Assembly (NCBI GenBank): GCA_019695095.1
Contig: JAIBAQ010000003.1
Location: forward strand, 1-64,000
From: Candidatus Hydrogenedentota bacterium
Lineage (GTDB): Bacteria > Hydrogenedentota > Hydrogenedentia > Hydrogenedentales > SLHB01
Length of the DNA: 64,000 nucleotides
Reading direction: 5' to 3'
The position numbers were made by a program, and so were the translations under genes. Each line of letters begins with the position of its first letter. Positions within the stretch are counted from its first letter, which is position 1. Below are positions 1 through 9,143 of this stretch, piece by piece. The notes beneath the pieces were generated by a model. It did no database searches and was not told the DNA's origin. It worked only from the letters and a program-made list of their open reading frames with translations.

Positions 1-148
1 CGCAGACGGTGTTACCTTCAGAGATCTTTCCGAGGCGGTTGGTTTTTCCGACGGAATGGAGGACATGCTCAATGAGCATTGTCTTACCCGTTCCGCCGTG
101 ACCTAGGATCCCCACGTTGCGAACCTTGCTGGAATCTGCGCTGGACAT
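1..148 (-). CDS. EF-G-like translational GTPase (N-terminus only)
   Basis: Only the first 49 codons are in the window; the gene runs off the left edge. The start (ATG at 148-146) follows a good ribosome site, GGGAGGG, at a normal distance. The N-terminus reads KVRNVGILGHGGTGKT, a P-loop (G1, GxxxxGKT) directly after the short lead typical of elongation factor G family GTPases. The canonical EF-G loop is GHIDAGKT; the GHGGTGKT form is characteristic of the second, EF-G-like subfamily (FusA2-type), whose role in translation is less defined than that of true EF-G. A minus-strand promoter candidate lies about 90 bases upstream. The family call rests on the P-loop and surrounding residues alone, because domains II-V are out of view. 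Confidence 0.72.
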   Translation of the reverse strand, partial: MSSADSSKVRNVGILGHGGTGKTMLIEHVLHSVGKTNRLGKISEGNTVC

Positions 149-244
149 TCTGGTTCCCTCCCGTATCGTTGCGAAAAGAGGTCGATTCGGCGCTCCGCAG
201 GCGCCCAGGTTAGGAATCCGTTAGCGCCGCCGACTGGGGCACTG

Positions 245-274
245 AGTATACCCGCCACACACTGGACGCCTCAA
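245..274 (-). promoter_or_regulatory. Sigma-70-like promoter for the EF-G-like gene
   Basis: On the minus strand, TTGAGG (274-269) and TATACT (250-245) are separated by 18 bp. Transcription would start near 238, leaving a leader of about 90 nt before the EF-G-like start codon at 148. Judged by eye against the consensus only. Confidence 0.5.
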
Positions 275-466
275 GTCGGGCTTACCGGCATTTCCCATGC
301 CCGCAGACGGCGCAGAAGGACGCAGACGGGGTTTGTCATGTTGGACTCGGATGGGAAGAGGTGATCGTGCGACCGGAAGAGCTGCCATCTATACTTTGGC
401 GTGATTCACCATGATTGTCTAAATCGTTGGCGTTGACTGGCAGACGTTTGGTACACTTTCAGAGAG

Positions 467-498
467 GCGCCCGTATCATGATTCGGGCGTTCTTTTTT
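467..498 (+). terminator. Intrinsic terminator with no upstream gene
   Basis: CGCCCG (468-473) pairs with CGGGCG (484-489); the intervening ATCATGAT can also pair. It is followed by the T-rich run TTCTTTTTT (490-498). The shape is that of a Rho-independent terminator on the plus strand, yet no plus-strand gene precedes it in the window. It ends 38 bases before the gspF-like start. Confidence 0.65.
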
Positions 499-536
499 CG
501 GTGGATGGGCTTCGATAACCGTCAAAGGGCACAGCG

Positions 537-1577
537 ATGGGCCTATTTTCGTCCCAGATCGCCATAAAGAAGATGGTCCCGCTCTGTCGCCAGATTGCGA
601 CGACGTACGACGCGGGCATCCCGATCGTGCGTGCGCTTGACGTGGTGGGACGCCAGCAGAAGGACAAGCAAGTCCGCGAACTGCTGACCCAGATGAACGA
701 TTCCATCAAGAATGGTTCGTCGCTGGCCGAGGCCGCGCGCGCACAAAGTAAAGTTCTGCCGACTTTCTTCATCGAGTTGATCGCAAGCGGCGAGCGCGGC
801 GGCAAGCTCGACGTGATGTTGCGGGATTTGGCGCAGTATTTCGAAGACCGTCTCGACATGCAGCGGCAGATTTCGCGAACCATGATGTATCCCTGCATTC
901 AGCTGGCATTTGCCTGGTTTTGCGGGACGTTTGCGTTGCGGCTGATTCCAAAGATCACGGCTGGATTCGCCGGTAAAGGTGAGGCTTTTGACCTGATGGC
1001 ATACTTCCGAGAGTATGCCATCTTTCAGGCAGAGGCGATGCTCTTTTTTGCTACATTTTTTGCGATTTGCGTGGTACTCTCCCGGCTTGGATTGTTCGGC
1101 TATATATGGGGATTCTTTGCCACGAAGATGTGGCCTTTGTCTCAGGTTACGCGACGATTCGCGCTGGCCCGGTTTTTCCGTAGCATGTCGTTACTCATTG
1201 GGAGCGGATTGCGAATCGATCATTGCGTGGAAAGCTCCGCGGCCGTGACCGCCAATCCGTACATGAAGAACGATTTGCTCAAAGCCATTCCGCTAATTCG
1301 CGATGGTTCGACTCTGGTGGAAGCCTTCAGCGTATCGCGTTATCTGACTCCGACGGCGCGTGAGATGATTCATATTGGCGAGGTGAGCGGACAATTGGAG
1401 ACCGCCCTTCGCAAAGTGTCGCAGTACCATTTGGAGGAAGCGACGCACGCCGTCAATGTAGTAACGAAGATATTCAATGCGTTAATAGTGCTCCTTGTGG
1501 CGGCGCTGGTTTGTTATATTTTGATCACATTCTATACGCAGTTGTATGGAGGGATGTTCGATGCCCTTGACGTTTGA
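537..1577 (+). CDS. Type II secretion / type IV pilus inner-membrane protein, GspF/PilC family
   Basis: The 346-residue product is an inner-membrane assembly protein of the GspF/PilC family, which couples the cytoplasmic motor ATPase to the pseudopilus or pilus. Two T2SSF four-helix domains are visible: one from about residue 10 (KKMVPLCRQIATTYDAGIPI) and one from about 205 (ARFFRSMSLLIGSGLRI). Hydrophobic segments lie near 120-142, 163-190 and 310-333, the family's three-helix pattern. It begins directly at the first F domain and lacks the roughly 50-residue N-terminal region of full-length PilC/GspF (usually about 400 residues). A separate protein at 51574-52587 carries a segment resembling that missing part. 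The gene overlaps the downstream parvulin gene by 17 bp, so the two are probably co-translated. No ATPase gene lies nearby. Confidence 0.85.
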   Translation: MGLFSSQIAIKKMVPLCRQIATTYDAGIPIVRALDVVGRQQKDKQVRELLTQMNDSIKNGSSLAEAARAQSKVLPTFFIELIASGERGGKLDVMLRDLAQYFEDRLDMQRQISRTMMYPCIQLAFAWFCGTFALRLIPKITAGFAGKGEAFDLMAYFREYAIFQAEAMLFFATFFAICVVLSRLGLFGYIWGFFATKMWPLSQVTRRFALARFFRSMSLLIGSGLRIDHCVESSAAVTANPYMKNDLLKAIPLIRDGSTLVEAFSVSRYLTPTAREMIHIGEVSGQLETALRKVSQYHLEEATHAVNVVTKIFNALIVLLVAALVCYILITFYTQLYGGMFDALDV

Positions 1578-2166
1578 GAAAGAAATTGAGGAAGAACCAA
1601 AGGATCGGACCAAGCTGATATGGTTGGGCGTGATTGTGGTTTTCATCGGCATGCTTGTCGTGATCTGGTCGTACGGCAGGTTGAAGCCCCACCATTCGGT
1701 AGTGCGTGCGAAGCACATTCTTATTTCGTCAAGTGTTGCGAACCCTGCGGAACAAGCGCGCGCACTCGAATTGGCGCAGGATTTACGAAAGCGGATTTTG
1801 GCCGGTGAGGATTTCGGGAAGCTTGCGGAGAAATACTCGAACGATCCACAGAGTGCAAGCAGAGGCGGTGACCTCGGTTACGTGGATAAGGGTACCCTCA
1901 CGCCGGGATTTGAAGAATACGTTTGGTCGGCGCCCGTTGGTCAGCTTAGTGAAGTTATCAAGACCAGCTTTGGGTATCACCTGATCGTCGTCGTTGACCG
2001 TATTGTCTCGGATATCGATCGTGCCAAGCAGCGTGAGAATGAGGAATGGCACCGCAAGATTTCGGGAGAGCGGCAGGAAACCGATCAGCCCGCGCCATCA
2101 ACGGCCGGAACCAGTGCCCCGGGTGAACAGTCTCCGACTCAGCCTGCTCCCGCTCCGGGGCAATAA
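1561..2166 (+). CDS. Membrane-anchored parvulin-type peptidyl-prolyl isomerase
   Basis: The start at 1561 is chosen because GGAGGG (1548-1553) sits 7 bases ahead; an in-frame ATG at 1546 has no such site. The 201-residue product has a short cytoplasmic lead, one transmembrane segment (about residues 18-38, IWLGVIVVFIGMLVVIW) and a PpiC rotamase domain (about 48-145). The family signatures are visible: VRAKHILI near the start, FGKLAEKYSNDP in the middle, GGDLGYV, and FGYHLIVV at the end. Parvulins isomerise X-Pro bonds, and this one would act on the outer side of the inner membrane on exported proteins. The last 40 residues are a Pro/Ser/Thr/Gln-rich tail. The 17-bp overlap with the GspF/PilC gene suggests a link to secretion or pilin folding, which is inference. 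Confidence 0.86.
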   Translation: MPLTFEKEIEEEPKDRTKLIWLGVIVVFIGMLVVIWSYGRLKPHHSVVRAKHILISSSVANPAEQARALELAQDLRKRILAGEDFGKLAEKYSNDPQSASRGGDLGYVDKGTLTPGFEEYVWSAPVGQLSEVIKTSFGYHLIVVVDRIVSDIDRAKQRENEEWHRKISGERQETDQPAPSTAGTSAPGEQSPTQPAPAPGQ

Positions 2167-2375
2167 GGCAGGCGGGAGGCCGCTTGTAGCCAAGAGAGGC
2201 GCGGTCCGTGCCTTGTGAGATTTGGCGTTTCGACCTGCTTCGTCAGTGCTACGTTCAAGCGGCGCGTAGGCGACGATATTGGATGGCGCCCTAGGCCCCT
2301 TATCCTGGGCTCCGATTGGGTTTGTCTGCAGTAGTCTGCATGAATTGCGATAATTGAGAGAGGAATTCGTATCAC

Positions 2376-4073
2376 GTGAGTCTTTACGACTGTCTATCAG
2401 GCCCTATCCTTGCGGCATTCCCAGAACTTGATGCCGCTGACCTCGCCTTCACTCCGCCGCCCAAGCTCGACATGGGTGATTTGGCGTTGCGAACCTTCGA
2501 GTCCGCCAAGAAACTGGGTGTGCCGCCTCCCCAACTGGCGGTGCGTATCGCGAAGGAAGTGAGTTTCGGTTCGGAAGTTAGAGAAGTACTTACGGCTGGG
2601 CCGTATGTCAACTTCCGCTTGAATCGCGATGTATTTGGAGCGGCTATTGTAGGTCGTATTTTGCGCGAAGGCGCGGCATACGGCTCGAACAAGAGCGGCG
2701 TCGGCAAGACGGCCCTTCTTGAGCATACGAGCATTAACCCGAACGCAAGTCCGCACGTGGGGCGCGCCCGAAACGCCATGATTGGCGACGGATTGGCCCG
2801 GCTGCTGCGCTTCGAAGGGTATGATCTGGAAGTCCACTATTACGTGAACGACATTGGACGCCAGATCGCTTTGCTGGTGCTCGCGTGCGATACGGCAGAG
2901 GAACGCTCGTTCGACGACATGCTGCGCATCTATAGCGAAGCCAATGCCCGCGCGGAACAGGATGAAGCGTTTGCGGCGCAAGGCTATGAGATGCTGGCGC
3001 GGATCGAGCAGGGCGACGCGGAAGCTCGCAAACGGTTTCACAAGGTCACGGAAATGTGCCTGCGTGGGCAGGTACAGGTGCTCGGCCGTTTGGGAATCGT
3101 GTACGACAAGTTCGATCGCGAATCCGACTTTGTAAAAGACCCGCGCCTGGAGCAGGTGCTGGAGGCATTGAAGGCCAAGGACGCTGTATTCGTCGATGAA
3201 GAGCAGCGCCTATCGGTGGACCTTTCCAAGATCGGTCATGCGTACGATGAGGGCCGTTACTTCGCGTTGCTGCGTTCCAATGGCAGTTCGATGTACGGTT
3301 ACCGCGATTTGGCGTATACCATCGAGAAGATGTCCAAGAATGCGGATCTGAACCTTATCGTGCTTGGCGAAGACCACCGGCTGTACATGCAGCAAATATC
3401 GCTGATATTGGCCGCGGCGGGAATTTCCACGCCGGAACCGATCTATTACTCCTATATCTTGCTGAAAGAAGGCAAGATGTCCACACGACAGGGCAAAGTC
3501 GTGCTGCTGTCCGACTTCCTCGATGAAGCTACGGCGCGAGCTATCGAGAAGGTCGAAGAGCAATGCAAGGATCTGAGTCCTGAAGAGTGTGCGGAAATTG
3601 CCGCGCACGTTGCGGTGGCGGCAATACGCTTTGCCATCTTGCGTGTGGGCGCCAACAAGAACGTGATCTTCGATTGGGATTCCAGTCTGTCATTCACCGG
3701 CGACACGGGTCCCTATGTGCAGTACTCGTGCGCGCGGATTTCGTCGATTCTACGCAAGTTTGGAAAGCCCGTTCCGATGGAACCCGTCTCGCCGTTTCCG
3801 ATGGAGACGAGCAGCGAATGGGCCTTGCTCACCAATCTCGCCATGTTCTCCGATGCGGTGCGGCAGGCTGTGTCGCAGCGCAGTTGCGCGCCCGTGGCGC
3901 AATTCGTTCTGGAGACTGCGCGGCTGTTTACAACCTTCTATCACGATTGCCCGGTGCTCGATGCGGCGACCGAGGCACAGCGCATTGCCCGCGCACAACT
4001 CTGTTACGCCACGCGCAGAACGCTTGAGAATGCCTTGCATCTGCTGGGCATTCAAGCGCTGGAACGTATGTAG
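2376..4073 (+). CDS. argS: Arginyl-tRNA synthetase
   Basis: The 565-residue product charges tRNA-Arg with arginine (class I synthetase). The GTG start at 2376 follows a purine-rich GAGAGAGG about a dozen bases upstream. An N-terminal Arg-tRNA-synthetase-specific domain (about 1-85) precedes the catalytic domain. The HIGH motif appears as SPHVGRAR (125-132), and the KMSK-like loop as KMSTRQGK (about 367-374), a form common in bacterial ArgS. The C-terminal half carries the DALR anticodon-binding domain, including [12 protein letters not shown] near 445 and the family-typical end [12 protein letters not shown]. Length matches the family (about 550-590). It stands alone between the parvulin and thioredoxin genes, with a gap of about 210 bp upstream. 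Confidence 0.96.
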   Translation: MSLYDCLSGPILAAFPELDAADLAFTPPPKLDMGDLALRTFESAKKLGVPPPQLAVRIAKEVSFGSEVREVLTAGPYVNFRLNRDVFGAAIVGRILREGAAYGSNKSGVGKTALLEHTSINPNASPHVGRARNAMIGDGLARLLRFEGYDLEVHYYVNDIGRQIALLVLACDTAEERSFDDMLRIYSEANARAEQDEAFAAQGYEMLARIEQGDAEARKRFHKVTEMCLRGQVQVLGRLGIVYDKFDRESDFVKDPRLEQVLEALKAKDAVFVDEEQRLSVDLSKIGHAYDEGRYFALLRSNGSSMYGYRDLAYTIEKMSKNADLNLIVLGEDHRLYMQQISLILAAAGISTPEPIYYSYILLKEGKMSTRQGKVVLLSDFLDEATARAIEKVEEQCKDLSPEECAEIAAHVAVAAIRFAILRVGANKNVIFDWDSSLSFTGDTGPYVQYSCARISSILRKFGKPVPMEPVSPFPMETSSEWALLTNLAMFSDAVRQAVSQRSCAPVAQFVLETARLFTTFYHDCPVLDAATEAQRIARAQLCYATRRTLENALHLLGIQALERM

Positions 4074-4147
4074 TTCGTCGGCCGCGAGTGGCAGACGCTG
4101 GGAAGACTGGAACCAAGAGCGAAATCTGTAGGCCAGGGGAGGACGGT

Positions 4148-5266
4148 ATGACGCACCGGTTCTGCTTTGCGTTACTTGTGTTTTGTGCCGCGTTGACGTT
4201 GGGCGCGCGAGCCGAGGAGCAGCCCAAGACACTCGCCATCGGGGCATCTGCACCGGACTTCAGCTTGCCCGGCGTAGACGGGAAGACGTACACCCTGAGT
4301 GACTTCGCCGGCGCAAAGGTCCTGGTTATTGTGTTCACCTGCAATCACTGTCCGACGGCGCAGGCCTACGAAGACCGTATCATTTCCATCGCGCGTGACT
4401 ACCGCGACAAAGGAGTCGCGCTGGTCGCTATATCGCCCAATGACGACTTGGCGTTGCGACTCGACGAACTGGGATACACCGAGTTTGGCGATTCCTTCGA
4501 GGACATGAAGGTACGCGCCAAGGATCGCGGCTTTGACTTTCCGTATCTCTACGACGGCGAAAAGCAGGAGGTGTCAAAGGCCTATGGTCCAATATCGACG
4601 CCGCATGTGTTCGTTTTCGATCAAGAACGCAAGCTTCGCTACGCGGGGCGTGTCGATGATTCGGATAAGCCGGACAAAGTGAAATCGAACGACACTCGCA
4701 ACGCAATCGATGCGGTGCTGGCGGGTAAGCCGGCGCCCGTGGAGACGACGAAGACGATGGGCTGTTCCATCAAATGGTCGGACAAGCGCCACACCGTCCA
4801 GGAATCGTTGGACAAATGGGCGAAAGAGCCGGCGGCGTTGGAGTCGATGGATGCGGCGGGCATCGCCGGACTGGTCAAGAACGATTCAACGAAGCTGCGT
4901 CTTATCAACGTGTGGGCAACATGGTGCGGCCCGTGCGTCGCCGAGTTCCCCGAACTTGTGACCATGCATCGGATGTATCGAAAGCGCGATTTTGAAATCG
5001 TGACCGTCAACATGGATGCGCTATCCGAGCAGGCCAAAGTGCAGGAATTCCTGAGTAAGCAAGCCGCGTCGATGCGCAACGTTCAGTTCTCCGGAGATGA
5101 CAAATACACGCTGATCGAGGCCGTCGACAAGGAGTGGCAAGGCGCGATTCCGTACACGTTGCTGGTTGCTCCCGGCGGGAAAGTCATTTACCGATGCATG
5201 GGCGCCTTCGAGCCGATTGAGGTCAGGAAAGCCATCGTGGATTACCTGGGTCGCACCTACAAGTAA
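4148..5266 (+). CDS. Exported double-thioredoxin-fold protein (AhpC/TSA domain + TlpA-like domain)
   Basis: The ATG at 4148 is chosen because GGGGAGGA lies a few bases upstream and because it opens a clean signal peptide ([20 protein letters not shown]). An in-frame start 60 bases earlier would bury it. The 372-residue product has two thioredoxin folds. The first (about residues 28-190) is AhpC/TSA/redoxin type with a CNHC centre. The second (about 245-370) is TlpA/ResA type with the active site WATWCGPC. TlpA-type domains reduce or oxidise disulfides on the periplasmic side, and redoxin domains often handle peroxides. Two such domains in tandem suggest an extracytoplasmic thiol relay, but the substrate is unknown. 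An ADP-ribosylglycohydrolase gene starts 43 bp downstream. Confidence 0.82.
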   Translation: MTHRFCFALLVFCAALTLGARAEEQPKTLAIGASAPDFSLPGVDGKTYTLSDFAGAKVLVIVFTCNHCPTAQAYEDRIISIARDYRDKGVALVAISPNDDLALRLDELGYTEFGDSFEDMKVRAKDRGFDFPYLYDGEKQEVSKAYGPISTPHVFVFDQERKLRYAGRVDDSDKPDKVKSNDTRNAIDAVLAGKPAPVETTKTMGCSIKWSDKRHTVQESLDKWAKEPAALESMDAAGIAGLVKNDSTKLRLINVWATWCGPCVAEFPELVTMHRMYRKRDFEIVTVNMDALSEQAKVQEFLSKQAASMRNVQFSGDDKYTLIEAVDKEWQGAIPYTLLVAPGGKVIYRCMGAFEPIEVRKAIVDYLGRTYK

Positions 5267-5309
5267 TGCTGGCAAGCGAGGTATTGACGGAGAAAGTGGG
5301 GGAGAGTCA

Positions 5310-6371
5310 GTGCCTGATCTTCCGAGCATCCCAGAAGACCAGTTAGCGCGTTCCATTGCAGGTTGTATTCTTGGAACGGCAGTTGGGGATGCGCTGGGCC
5401 TGCCGATGGAAGGTCTCTCACCGAAGAGGGCTCGCCGAATCTTTGGCGAAGTCACTGGTCACCGGCTCCTGCCTGGAAAGGGCCTAGTTTCCGACGATAC
5501 CGAGCATACGTGCATGGTTGCGCAGGCGTTAGTGGCTTCAGCGCGTGAACCGGAACGCTTTCAGCGTGAATTGGCAAGGCGAATTAAACACTGGTTTTGG
5601 ATGCTGCCCGCCGGAGTTGGCCTTGCCACACTTCGGGCCTGCTTGAAGTTGAGTATAGGCACGCCTCCCTCACGGAGCGGCGTATTCAGCGCGGGCAATG
5701 GGCCGGCCATGCGCAGCGCGTTACTCGGACTTGTAGCGCGTGATTATGACCATCTTGTGGCTTTGGTCGACGCCAGCACTCAAATTACACACCGAGATCC
5801 TCGCGCAAATCACGCTGCATTCGCCGTTGCATTGGCAGCCAGGCTGTCGGCTTCACACGTGCAAGTCCGGGGCGAGGAATACGTAGCTCTTTTGCGCGAG
5901 GTTTTGGCCGGAGATTCGAACGAGTTTATCGATGCTGTAGCTAGAGCTGCCGAAGCAACCCCAATGACGACGGACTCATTTGCCATAGGAATGGGGCTTG
6001 AGAAAGGAGTAACCGGCTACGCGTTACACACTGTCCCGGTTTGCCTTCACGCGTGGTTCCGCAATCCGTCTGACTATCGCCAAGCTGTGGGCGATGTGAT
6101 TGCCTGCGGCGGCGACTCAGACACAACAGGAGCGATACTTGGCGCCATTGTCGGCGCTGCTGTGGGTGTGGATGGAATACCAGTGGATTGGGTGCGAGGC
6201 ATTGCAGACTGGCCGCGCACGGTGGGCTGGATGAACTTGCTGGCGGAAGCTCTCGCTTCTGAACGTACGATCCCCCCCGAGCTATCGCCTGTGGCGGTGC
6301 TTCTTCGCAATGCGATCTTTCTGGCGATTGTGCTCACACACGGAGTCAGACGGCTACTGCCGCCATATTGA
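5310..6371 (+). CDS. ADP-ribosylglycohydrolase family protein
   Basis: The GTG start at 5310 follows GGGGGAG with a 5-base gap; a longer reading would overlap the thioredoxin gene. The 353-residue product belongs to the DraG/ARH family, which removes ADP-ribose from proteins or hydrolyses related ADP-ribosyl compounds using two metal ions. Family motifs are clear: GCILGTAVGDALGLPMEG near the N-terminus, SDDTEHT (the first metal-binding motif) and GGDSDTTGAILGAIVGA (the second). The last 25 residues are strongly hydrophobic (AVLLRNAIFLAIVLTHGV), suggesting a C-terminal membrane anchor that is not standard in the family. No ADP-ribosyltransferase partner is seen in the window. The gene ends convergently with the YncE/phosphoesterase gene, 15 bp away. 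Confidence 0.88.
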   Translation: MPDLPSIPEDQLARSIAGCILGTAVGDALGLPMEGLSPKRARRIFGEVTGHRLLPGKGLVSDDTEHTCMVAQALVASAREPERFQRELARRIKHWFWMLPAGVGLATLRACLKLSIGTPPSRSGVFSAGNGPAMRSALLGLVARDYDHLVALVDASTQITHRDPRANHAAFAVALAARLSASHVQVRGEEYVALLREVLAGDSNEFIDAVARAAEATPMTTDSFAIGMGLEKGVTGYALHTVPVCLHAWFRNPSDYRQAVGDVIACGGDSDTTGAILGAIVGAAVGVDGIPVDWVRGIADWPRTVGWMNLLAEALASERTIPPELSPVAVLLRNAIFLAIVLTHGVRRLLPPY

Positions 6372-6384
6372 CTCTGGCGGTAGA
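6358..6384. terminator. Hairpin between convergent genes, possible bidirectional terminator
   Basis: CTGCCGCCA (6358-6366) pairs with TGGCGGTAG (6376-6384) over 9 bp with one G-U, around a 9-base loop. It contains the stop codon of the ADP-ribosylglycohydrolase and ends two bases before the stop of the convergent gene. Only a weak T-rich tail follows on either side. Confidence 0.45.
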
Positions 6385-6386
6385 CT

Positions 6387-8828
6387 TTACTTGACGCTTG
6401 CCGCGTGGAACCGGCTAATCGGGATCGGCATCTCCGAATCGGCGCCCTTGACGCTCTTCCACACGATTTCGTTCAATGCGAACATGGGCGTCCGGTCGTA
6501 TTCGCTGAAGTCCATTTCGTCCGATTCCTTCGCGCCCCATGCGGTGGCGACATTCATCTCATTGATGTAGGCGCTGGCCGCGACCTTTGTGAATGGCGTT
6601 GGGTCAAGCTTGTCGGAGAAGCTCGAGTACATGGGATTCGCGGCGGCATCAAATTGGCTCATGGGGGGCAATCCAAGTAACAGTTCCATGGTCCTCAGCA
6701 GGGAGCAGGTCGTGTAGAACGTGCTGTCGACAATGCCACGTTTGCAGTAAGGGCTGGCGACTAGGCCGACTGTCCTGCGCGCATCGACATGATCGGGGCC
6801 GTCTTGCGCGTCGTCTTCGATAACGAAGAGGGCGAGCTCAGGCCAATAGCGGCTGTTGCTGATCCGCTCGAGGATCATGCCCAACGCGAAATCGTTGCTC
6901 GCGACACACGCGCGCGGCGACGGGGTACCCGGCTTGGTACCGCGTGTGTGGTCTTCGGGAAGCGACATCACAATGAAGTTGGGAAGGCGCTTTTCGGGAT
7001 CGGTGCTATCGAAGTTCTTCTCGTATTCGTCGAACTCGCGGATGAATTCGGTGGCGTTATCGGTGTCGCGTGAACCCCAGGACGCGTAGTGAGGCGCCAC
7101 GTGGCCCTGCAACCCGGCAATTCCTTGGCTCGGCATCGCAGGCTCATTCTGGCTCTGACGTCGGGCAAATTCGCCATAGCTGCGGTAGGTGAGGCCTTTC
7201 TTGGCGCATTGGTCCCAGATATAGCCTGCGCCCGGCAGTACGGCGGCACTGCGCGGACTCGTGCTTTTGTTTCCGTAATCGGCGGGCCAGTTCTTCTCGG
7301 TCCAGTCGGTCGCGTACGCCGCGTTAGACCATTGGTGCCCGTCTTGGCTGACCTCCGCATCGCAGTAGAGGTTGTCGAGCAGGACAAACTGCTCGGCAAT
7401 CGCGTGGTGGTTCGGCGTGATATCGCGCCCGAATATGCAGATATCCGGATAACCGTTGCCTTGCGGCAGATCGCCAAACACCTGATCGTAGGTGCGATTT
7501 TCCTTGATGATGTATATGACATGCTTAATCGGCGAGCCCGCGCCGACCTTGCTGGGTACCACAGACGGACCGGACTTTGGCGGGCGCGCTTCGTTGAGCA
7601 GGTCATCGCTATAGGGGCTGTTCTTATAGGCCTGCTTTGTCAATTCGGGGAGGCGCTTCAATTCCTTTTCGACGTCGATGATGCTGATGGTGCCCTTCAT
7701 GAGCGACTTGGTGGACCCGAGGCCCTCCTTGCCGCCGGGCAACGGGCTGCGCGGGCCGCGAATATTCGAGGACGTCGTCTCGCCTTTTGCGTTGCCGACA
7801 AAAAGGAGGTCGCCTTTGTCCGCGAAGCATAGCGCGGAGGGATACCAGCCAGCAGGAAGAAAGCCGAGAACGGTGCTCTCTCCGGGTTCCTCCATTTCAA
7901 TGACGCAGACATTGTTGTTGTCGGCGTTGGCGACGAAGAGGGTCTCCTCGTCTTCGTCCAATGCAAGGGCATTGGGTGTGGAACCTTCCGGAGCTTTGGG
8001 GTGCATGGCGGTCAGGATACGTTGAACCGCACGCCGCTGTGCCGTGTCGACAACGACGACGGCATTGTCATTTGCGCAGCACACAAATAGGCGTCCGTCC
8101 TTCGTGAGCGCCATGTCATTGGGGTTGTCGCCCACGGGGATGGTGGCAACCACGGAGTTGGATGCTGTGTCAATGACGCTTACGGTATCGCTGGCCCAAT
8201 TGGAACAGTAGAGGGTTGCGCCGTCGGGCGTCAGAACGAGGTCGTAAGGGTTTTCCTCCACGCGAATGTGGCTGAGGATTTCGCCGTTTGTCGTATTGAA
8301 GGCGACGATTTCTCCTTTGGTGCGGCTTGCCGCGTAGAGCACGTCGCGCGAGGGGTGATGCACGAGACCCGACCAGAAGATTTGTTTGGGGTCAATGGGC
8401 TCCGTCCATTCCGCAACAGGTTTTTCAGAGAGTCTTCCCTTCGCGTAATCGAATACGTAGATGGGCGCACGGATTTCCCGGGCCGACTCGCTGTTGCCTC
8501 CGGAGACGTAGAGTCTCTTGCCGTCCGGGCTCCAGGCCAGTCCGAGCCACGCCGTGGGCAACGGTATATCTTGCACGGCCTCCTTTTTGCGAGGGTTCAT
8601 CACAATGAGTCCGTGACCGTTGAAGCCTCCGTGCAGCGCGACGACCGCTTTGCCGTCGGGAGCGGGGGAGATGTTGAGGGGAAGGTCGCCGCACTCGACT
8701 GTTTTGCCGATGGGCGTGATGGTCCAGCCGTTCGGCAAAAAGTAGCCGTCGGGCGAAGGGCCCGGCAACTGTGCCGCAAGAACAGGGACACAAACGAGCA
8801 TTGTGGCAATGATGATGAAACGTTGCAT
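6387..8828 (-). CDS. Exported YncE-like beta-propeller / alkaline-phosphatase-superfamily phosphoesterase fusion
   Basis: The start at 8828 (ATG preceded by GAGAGG) opens a signal peptide (MQRFIIIATMLVCVPVLAA); an in-frame start further upstream would hide it. The 813-residue product joins two modules. Residues about 40-400 form a YVTN/YncE-type propeller with repeated blades such as LYCSNWASDTVSVIDTA and LFVANADNNNVCVIE. Residues about 430-790 are a phosphoesterase domain (PF04185 type) with ENRTYDQVFGDL at its start and FVIEDDAQDGPDHVD near its end. Fusions annotated as bifunctional YncE/alkaline phosphatase proteins with this order are known. The substrate is not known; the protein is exported to the periplasm or beyond. 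It is a single gene with its own upstream region. Confidence 0.86.
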   Translation of the reverse strand: MQRFIIIATMLVCVPVLAAQLPGPSPDGYFLPNGWTITPIGKTVECGDLPLNISPAPDGKAVVALHGGFNGHGLIVMNPRKKEAVQDIPLPTAWLGLAWSPDGKRLYVSGGNSESAREIRAPIYVFDYAKGRLSEKPVAEWTEPIDPKQIFWSGLVHHPSRDVLYAASRTKGEIVAFNTTNGEILSHIRVEENPYDLVLTPDGATLYCSNWASDTVSVIDTASNSVVATIPVGDNPNDMALTKDGRLFVCCANDNAVVVVDTAQRRAVQRILTAMHPKAPEGSTPNALALDEDEETLFVANADNNNVCVIEMEEPGESTVLGFLPAGWYPSALCFADKGDLLFVGNAKGETTSSNIRGPRSPLPGGKEGLGSTKSLMKGTISIIDVEKELKRLPELTKQAYKNSPYSDDLLNEARPPKSGPSVVPSKVGAGSPIKHVIYIIKENRTYDQVFGDLPQGNGYPDICIFGRDITPNHHAIAEQFVLLDNLYCDAEVSQDGHQWSNAAYATDWTEKNWPADYGNKSTSPRSAAVLPGAGYIWDQCAKKGLTYRSYGEFARRQSQNEPAMPSQGIAGLQGHVAPHYASWGSRDTDNATEFIREFDEYEKNFDSTDPEKRLPNFIVMSLPEDHTRGTKPGTPSPRACVASNDFALGMILERISNSRYWPELALFVIEDDAQDGPDHVDARRTVGLVASPYCKRGIVDSTFYTTCSLLRTMELLLGLPPMSQFDAAANPMYSSFSDKLDPTPFTKVAASAYINEMNVATAWGAKESDEMDFSEYDRTPMFALNEIVWKSVKGADSEMPIPISRFHAASVK

Positions 8829-9143
8829 GACAGCACCTCTCGAGGGCGATGTGACTCCGCGATAAACACCCGGGGGGGATGATACGGGCATCCCCGAAGA
8901 CTGTCAATGACGCTATCCGCCGTACGATGGGTGAACGCGTCTCAGCCGACCCGTAGGACGGTCCGTATCTTGGCCGATTTGGCGCCAAGATATGTTGCCG
9001 AGAAATTCCACCATGAATACGAGACTTGCTAGAATATGGACTTCTTCCTGGAGTCCGGAGGCGTTGGGCAGGTCCATTCTTGGGAGAACATGACCTTACA
9101 TGTGTATTGAGCAACACCGAGACATATCGGTCGCATGTTCTGA
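8829..9143. other. Divergent intergenic region
   Basis: This 315-bp region separates the YncE/phosphoesterase gene (minus) from the methyltransferase gene (plus). It includes a -10-like TAGAAT on the plus strand near 9030, but no well-spaced -35 element. No open frame with a ribosome site, repeat or strong hairpin was recognised. Confidence 0.4.

Larger units (their letters stand above)
149..536. other. Intergenic region between EF-G-like gene and gspF-like gene
   Basis: This 388-bp gap separates two divergent genes. It holds the minus-strand promoter at 245-274 and a plus-strand intrinsic terminator at 467-498. No open frame of more than a few codons with a ribosome site is seen on the plus strand ahead of the terminator. 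A plus-strand -10-like TACACT (452-457) stands close to TTGACT (433-438), but the 13-bp spacing is too short for a standard promoter. Confidence 0.5.
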
